Below the pieces are notes generated by a model. That model saw only the letters and a program-made list of their open reading frames with translations. It ran no database searches and was not told the DNA's origin. 64,000 nucleotides of DNA, taken from Mitsuokella sp. oral taxon 131 str. W9106 (GTDB taxonomy: Bacteria > Bacillota > Negativicutes > Selenomonadales > Selenomonadaceae). Below, in pieces: positions 59,600 to 64,000 of the stretch (position 1 is its first letter; each line of letters begins with the position of its first letter). The position numbers and the translations under genes are program-made. The stretch covers positions 181,102 to 245,101 of the forward strand of contig NZ_KI273058.1 in the NCBI RefSeq assembly GCF_000469545.1, given 5' to 3'.

Positions 59600-60886
59600 A
59601 TGACATTCGACAAGAAACAGTTTGAAGAGATCATCGATGCGTTTACGGTCACGAAGGAAGGGCTGCGCGAGGTTGCGGCAGACTTCCGCTATGACTTGCG
59701 GCAGGGACTGAAAGACCCGGCGCAGTCGTCCCTTCGCATGCTCAAGTCCTATATTGGGCTTCCGACGGGTGATGAGCAGGGCGAATACCTTGCACTCGAC
59801 CTCGGCGGCACGAATGTCCGCGTCCTGCGCATCCGCTTGGACGGCGAAGGCCGGTTTAAGGTACTCAAAAAGGTAGCGAAGCCCCTGCGCAAGGAAGGCG
59901 CGTACGACTACATCGGAAAGGGATCGACGGCAACGCAGATGTTTGATTTCCTCGCCTCGCTCGTCGATGATGCGATCGACGGGGAACGTCAGGAAACATT
60001 CCTGCTCGGCCATACGTTCTCCTTCCCATCCGAGCAGAGCAATCTTTACAATGCAAGGCTGATTGTTTGGACGAAGGAGTTTGCGACGGCGGGCGTCGAG
60101 GGCGAGGTCGTCAACGATCTTTTGAAGGCGGCGCTCCATCGCCGCGGCATCGAAAATGTCGAGCCGACGGCTGTCATCAACGATACGGTCGCAGTGCTGC
60201 TCGCTGCCGCCTACGAGTACGGGGACACGTATATCGGCTCGATTTATGCGACGGGGCACAATACGTGCTATTTGGAACCCTATGCGGGGAAGGTGGAAAA
60301 GCCGATGATCCTGAACCTCGAGTCGGGTGGATTCATGAAGCTCGTGCCGAACCGTTTCGATGCCGCGCTGGATGCGGCGTCGGAAAAGCCAGGCGAACAG
60401 CGCTTGGAGAAAATGGCGTCGGGACGCTACATGGGCGAGCTTTTCGGCATGGCGCTCGCAGAGCTTTTGGGCGAGTCGAAGAACTATGGCTTTACGAGCA
60501 TTGACATGAGCGCGATTCTCGTCGACGATACGGAACCCCTTGAAACGGCAAAAAAGATTGTCGCGAGCAAGACGGGCCATGTGCTCGGAGCGGACGACCT
60601 CGCGCTTGCAAAGCGGCTCGCCCGCGCGATTCTCGTGCGTTCGGCGCGCCTTGTGACGGCGAGCTATGTCGGCATCATCTGGCAGCTCGCTGGCGATGGC
60701 GGGATCCAAAAGCAGCATATCGCAATCGACGGGAGCGTCTACGCGAAAATGCCCGGCGCGAAGGAGTGCATCACCGCGACGCTTTCGGAGCTCCTCGGCG
60801 AGGATGCGGAGAAGATTGACACGACCCTTGCGCACGATGGCAGCGGCCTTGGCGCGGCGATTGCTGCCGCCATATCGACGAAGTGA
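59600..60886 (+). CDS. Hexokinase, eukaryote-type family
   Basis: 428 residues from the ATG at 59600, AAGGGG upstream. It belongs to the hexokinase family of eukaryotes, not to ROK or Glk: ATP site LALDLGGTNVRVLRI (about 64-78), the sugar-binding signature LGHTFSFPSEQ (about 134), the catalytic Asp in VINDTVAVLLA, and GHNTCYLE. It phosphorylates glucose or other hexoses. TATAAT at 59531-59536 may be its -10 box. rpoN follows almost at once. Confidence 0.88.
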   Translation: MTFDKKQFEEIIDAFTVTKEGLREVAADFRYDLRQGLKDPAQSSLRMLKSYIGLPTGDEQGEYLALDLGGTNVRVLRIRLDGEGRFKVLKKVAKPLRKEGAYDYIGKGSTATQMFDFLASLVDDAIDGERQETFLLGHTFSFPSEQSNLYNARLIVWTKEFATAGVEGEVVNDLLKAALHRRGIENVEPTAVINDTVAVLLAAAYEYGDTYIGSIYATGHNTCYLEPYAGKVEKPMILNLESGGFMKLVPNRFDAALDAASEKPGEQRLEKMASGRYMGELFGMALAELLGESKNYGFTSIDMSAILVDDTEPLETAKKIVASKTGHVLGADDLALAKRLARAILVRSARLVTASYVGIIWQLAGDGGIQKQHIAIDGSVYAKMPGAKECITATLSELLGEDAEKIDTTLAHDGSGLGAAIAAAISTK

Positions 60887-60887
60887 C

Positions 60888-62279
60888 ATGGCGATGCAGC
60901 AGAATCTCAGCATGGGGCTTTCGCAGCATCTCGTCATGACGGCGCAGATGCAGCAAGCCGTGCAGATTCTTCAGCTTTCCTCGACGGAGCTCAGCGCGCT
61001 CGTTGAAAGGGAATTTTTGGAAAATCCTGCACTTGAACTGGATTATGCGGATGTGGGCGAGGCGCAGCAGCAGGAAATGCCGGATAATGCGCGCGCCTTT
61101 GCGGACTACCTCGGCGACGATGACTTGTCGCCGAGGTTTTCGCGGTTGGAGGAGAGGCGCCCGGATGTCGCGGATGAAGCGGGAAGATCGCTGGAGGAGG
61201 AGCTGCTGGAGCAGGCCCGCTTCGCCTTTGCGGACGAGTGTGACCGCGCGATCGCCGTATTCCTTGTCGGCTCGACGGACGAAAACGGCTATTTGACCGT
61301 TTCGGTCGAGGAAGCGGCGCGCGTTTCGCAGACTGACACGGCACACGTCCGGCGCGTGCTCCGCGTCTATCAGACCTTTGAGCCTGCGGGCGTCGGTGCG
61401 CGTGATCTCGCCGAGTGCCTGCGCATACAGGCGAAGGCGCAGGGGATTTACGAAGGGCTCGTCGCACATCTCATCGATGCGCACCTCGCGGCGCTTGCAG
61501 ACGCGAAGATCCGCGAGATCGCCGCGGCAGAAGGATGTTCGCCGCAGGAGGTGCAGCAGGCAGCCGACATCGTGCGGCGCCTTGACCCGAAGCCTGGGCG
61601 CGCCTACGGCGGGCGCACGGCAGAGCGCATCGTGCCCGATATCGTCGTGCGCCGTACGAATGGCGGCGCAGGCTACGTGGTCGAGCTTACGGACGCGCGC
61701 GTGCCGCACCTTTGCATTGCGCAGGCGTACCGTGAGACGGATGGATTCGACGAGGCGACGCGCAGCTACATCCAAAAGCGGCTCAGTGCGGCTTCGTGGC
61801 TCATCACGAGCATTGAGCAGAGGCGCACGACGATTCGGCGTGTCGTCGAGGCGATCCTGCGCGCGCAGCAGGACTATCTCGCGCATGGCGAGGCGGCGCT
61901 CCGCCCGATGACGATGAAGCAGATTGCGGAGGCGACGGAGCTTCACGAATCGACGGTGAGCCGTGCCGTTGCGAACAAGTACATCGAGCTGCCACACGGC
62001 ACGATGCCGCTGCGCCGCCTCTTTTCGGCAAATCTTTCGGCCTCTGCAAAAGAGGGAAAAGCGACGGATGCGGAGAACATGGGAAAAGGGCATACGGCGG
62101 CAGCGGCAAAGGCTGCCATACGCCAGGCAATCGAGACGGAGGATGCGCACCATCCGCTTTCCGACCAAAAGATCTGCACGCTCCTCACGGGGCAGGGATT
62201 TGCCGTCTCGAGGCGCACGGTCATGAAGTACCGCGAACAACTCGGTTATCCTTCGTCGACGCGACGCAGAAGGTACTGA
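60888..62279 (+). CDS. rpoN: RNA polymerase sigma-54 factor
   Basis: 463 residues from the ATG at 60888, one base after the hexokinase stop, with only a weak ribosome binding site, so coupling is likely. Region I is Gln-rich (MAMQQNLSMGLSQHLVMTAQMQQAVQILQLSSTEL); the core-binding region and the helix-turn-helix (TMKQIAEATELHESTVSRAV) follow; the RpoN box is SRRTVMKYREQL. It would serve the -24/-12 promoter at 13073. Confidence 0.94.
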   Translation: MAMQQNLSMGLSQHLVMTAQMQQAVQILQLSSTELSALVEREFLENPALELDYADVGEAQQQEMPDNARAFADYLGDDDLSPRFSRLEERRPDVADEAGRSLEEELLEQARFAFADECDRAIAVFLVGSTDENGYLTVSVEEAARVSQTDTAHVRRVLRVYQTFEPAGVGARDLAECLRIQAKAQGIYEGLVAHLIDAHLAALADAKIREIAAAEGCSPQEVQQAADIVRRLDPKPGRAYGGRTAERIVPDIVVRRTNGGAGYVVELTDARVPHLCIAQAYRETDGFDEATRSYIQKRLSAASWLITSIEQRRTTIRRVVEAILRAQQDYLAHGEAALRPMTMKQIAEATELHESTVSRAVANKYIELPHGTMPLRRLFSANLSASAKEGKATDAENMGKGHTAAAAKAAIRQAIETEDAHHPLSDQKICTLLTGQGFAVSRRTVMKYREQLGYPSSTRRRRY

Positions 62280-62463
62280 GCCTTAGGGAAGCGCGGATTC
62301 GTTCAGCGTCTTGCCGTATCTCTTTTGCCCGCACTTCGGCGGAAAAGCTCTCACAGAGTGCCACGCTGTATTCGGAGCTCCGCATCGTTTGGACGAACGA
62401 TCTATGCCAATCGGGAGTCTTTCAGTTGATCCGCGATTCCTTAGATGATTTTAGGAGGTACGT
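62280..62463 (+). other. Intergenic region without a recognised gene
   Basis: 184 bases between rpoN and the phosphorylase. It holds small inverted repeats (ATCGTT...AACGAT near 62387-62402; CTTCGGCGGAA) and ends with the phosphorylase ribosome binding site GGAGGT. Parts loosely resemble 51920-52010; I cannot decide whether this is a repeat family. Confidence 0.4.
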
Positions 62464-63201
62464 ATGGAAGGACATCGAACCATGGAACCGCATACCCAAC
62501 TGACGCGCGCAATCCGTACGGATCGCGCGATCATCATGGGTGATCCCGCCCGCGTCGATAAGGTCGCTGCATGCATGGAGAACGTGCGGGAGTGGGCGTT
62601 CAATCGCGAGTATAAGTCCGTTCTCGGCACGTACCGCGGCAAGCGCATTCTTGCGATGTCGACGGGCATCGGCGCGCCGTCGGCAGGCATCGCCGTGGAG
62701 GAGATGCACAATGTCGGCATTCGTTACGTCATCCGCGTCGGATCGGCAGGCGCGATGCAGCACGACATCGCATTCGGCGAGCTCGTGATCGCGGAGGGCG
62801 TAGTACGCGACGATGGTCTCTCGCGCAGGTACGTGCCGGAGACATACCCTGCCGTCCCCGCGTATTCGCTCATGCATCTCGCACATCGCTATGCGCCGAA
62901 GGCGCATTACGGCATCGTGCGCTCGCATGATGGCTTTTACACCGATGACAATGCAAAGGTCGAGGCGTATTGGCACAGTAAGGGAATCTTGGCAGACGAT
63001 ATGGAATCGGGCATTCTCATGGTCATCGGCAGACAGCGCAGGATGGAGACGCTTTCGATCCTCAATAATGTCGTCCTCTATCAGGGCGACCTCGCGGCGG
63101 GCGTCAACGATCTCGTGAACGAGGAGGGAGCCGTGCAGCAAGGCGAGCGCGATTCAATCGTGGCAGCACTTTCGATTTTAAGCGATGCAGGATTGGAGTG
63201 A
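62464..63201 (+). CDS. Nucleoside phosphorylase (uridine/purine nucleoside phosphorylase type)
   Basis: 245 residues, GGAGGT just upstream. PNP/UDP family type I: IIMGDPARVDKVAACM, phosphate-binding MSTGIGAPSAGIAVEEM, YVIRVGSAGAMQHDIAFGELVIAEGVVRDDG and ADDMESGILMVIGRQRRM. It splits a nucleoside with phosphate; the MESG motif leans to uridine phosphorylase. Overlaps or abuts the PnuC gene. Confidence 0.85.
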   Translation: MEGHRTMEPHTQLTRAIRTDRAIIMGDPARVDKVAACMENVREWAFNREYKSVLGTYRGKRILAMSTGIGAPSAGIAVEEMHNVGIRYVIRVGSAGAMQHDIAFGELVIAEGVVRDDGLSRRYVPETYPAVPAYSLMHLAHRYAPKAHYGIVRSHDGFYTDDNAKVEAYWHSKGILADDMESGILMVIGRQRRMETLSILNNVVLYQGDLAAGVNDLVNEEGAVQQGERDSIVAALSILSDAGLE

Positions 63202-63206
63202 AATAC

Positions 63207-63920
63207 ATGAATGGACATGGTTGGCTATACAGCCAGCTCTTTACGAATTGGAAACCCTTTGAAATGGCGTATGTGACGGTGCTCGTCCTCCTGCAGGTCG
63301 GCGTCTACGCGCTTGCGCCGGACAGCGCCGTCGGCATGGTATCCGGCATCGCGGGCGTCCTCTGCCTCGTCTACGGCATGAAGGGGCGACGCATCTCCTT
63401 TCTTTTCGGTCTCGTTCAATGCCTTGCCATGACATATATCGCGTGGATCAGCCATGCCTTTGGGTCGTTTGCGATGGATATCGTCTACGTCATCTCGCAG
63501 CCGATCGGTTTTTTCATGTGGGGCAGGCAGGCTGCGACGCACTCCTTCCAGCCCGGCACGCGCAACAAGATTTTTGCGGGCGCATTCATCGCATGGGGGA
63601 TTGGTTGGTTCGTGCTTGCACGTGTCGGCGGGCAGCTCCCGTACTTCGATTCGATCAACTTCGTCATCAGCTTTATCGCGCAGATTCTTTACGTCTTGAA
63701 GTACAATGAAAACTGGTCGCTTTGGATATTTGTCAACATCGCAAATCTCGTCTACTGGTCGATTCTTTCCATCCAAACGGTGACGGGCGACAATACGATC
63801 GGCTCGCTTGGCGCGAACCTTTCACAGGTCGCACTGCAGGGCGCGCTGCTCTTCAACGCGGTCTATGCGCAGAAGGTATGGTCGAGTGGGGAAGCTGACA
63901 ATGAGGGCGGCGCGCAATAA
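63207..63920 (+). CDS. PnuC-type nicotinamide riboside/vitamin transporter
   Basis: 237 residues from the ATG at 63207, GGAG upstream, seven membrane segments. PnuC family motifs: LFTNWKPFEMAYVTVLVLLQVGVYAL, ISQPIGFFMWGRQA, and YVLKYNENWSLWIFVNIANLVYWSI (the WxxW-type substrate site). It takes up nicotinamide riboside or another nucleoside-like vitamin. The phosphorylase before it fits nucleoside salvage. Confidence 0.87.
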   Translation: MNGHGWLYSQLFTNWKPFEMAYVTVLVLLQVGVYALAPDSAVGMVSGIAGVLCLVYGMKGRRISFLFGLVQCLAMTYIAWISHAFGSFAMDIVYVISQPIGFFMWGRQAATHSFQPGTRNKIFAGAFIAWGIGWFVLARVGGQLPYFDSINFVISFIAQILYVLKYNENWSLWIFVNIANLVYWSILSIQTVTGDNTIGSLGANLSQVALQGALLFNAVYAQKVWSSGEADNEGGAQ

Positions 63921-63949
63921 GGATTCCATTCCCAAAAGGAGGAATAGCC

Positions 63950-64000
63950 GTGAGAGGGATACGCGGTGCGATTACCGTACAAGAGGATACGCGTGAAGCG
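63950..64000 (+). CDS. aroH: Chorismate mutase AroH, start only
   Basis: Seventeen codons from a GTG preceded by AAAAGGAGG, running off the window. MRGIRGAITVQEDTREA is the conserved N-terminus of AroH-type chorismate mutase, which turns chorismate into prephenate. Confidence 0.8.
   Translation, partial: MRGIRGAITVQEDTREA

Overview
The window reads as a chromosome segment of a Negativicutes bacterium close to Selenomonas. The genes are GC-rich, have strong AGGAGG-type ribosome binding sites and use Firmicutes-style sigma-A promoters. The cell nevertheless has an outer membrane, because a TonB-dependent receptor, TonB, ExbB and ExbD are all present. NirJ1/NirJ2 heme genes, a YkoFEDC thiamine-precursor transporter and a eukaryote-type hexokinase fit the same group. 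The placement is inferred from gene content; no 16S rRNA is present.

Layout. 1-330: end of a tRNA cluster (Gly, CAU, Arg, Tyr). 402-5631: a membrane protein, a PilZ plus HD-GYP pair for cyclic-di-GMP, and a polar amino-acid ABC transporter. 5659-6099: a deleted insertion sequence with terminal inverted repeats still visible. 6129-9896: an island, apparently lower in GC, with a tiny precursor of seven Cys-x3-Asp repeats, a radical SAM/SPASM maturase, a TetR regulator, an FMN/ferredoxin protein and a zinc-free MDR oxidoreductase. This is the most unusual locus of the window and looks like a thioether (ranthipeptide-type) RiPP system. 10110-17174: a LevR-like sigma-54 activator, a consensus -24/-12 promoter, and an operon of KDPG/KDPGal-type aldolase, galactitol-class PTS EIIA, EIIB and EIIC, and a DgoD-like dehydratase, with no kinase. 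17232-19897: a methyltransferase, tRNA-Arg, a structured leader, the wreck of an iron/cobalamin ABC transporter, and a TetR regulator.

19949-22215: NirJ1 and NirJ2, radical SAM enzymes of the siroheme-dependent heme route. 23672-32895 (minus strand): a complete sialic-acid and amino-sugar route, nagB-nagA-nanE-nanA-symporter-nanQ-nanK-PTS EIICB-rpiR, with promoters sharing a TTGCAT -35 element and a perfect palindrome over one -10 box. 33168-37004: glycerate kinase, GntP permease and CdaR. 38366-41862: a TPP riboswitch driving ykoFEDC.

43040-53924: a Fur-controlled heme locus. It holds HutW-like anaerobic heme degradation, heme/iron ABC uptake, an ABC-2 exporter, a flavodoxin and a TonB receptor, with TonB/ExbD/ExbB facing it on the other strand. 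Three Fur boxes are visible. 54044-64000: housekeeping and mixed genes: DUF1232 protein, secreted protein, topoisomerase III, CNNM/CorC protein, hexokinase, rpoN (sigma-54, presumably serving the PTS operon), nucleoside phosphorylase, PnuC and the start of aroH.

Coordinates, motifs and start sites were read by eye. Family names come from remembered conserved motifs, not from a database search.
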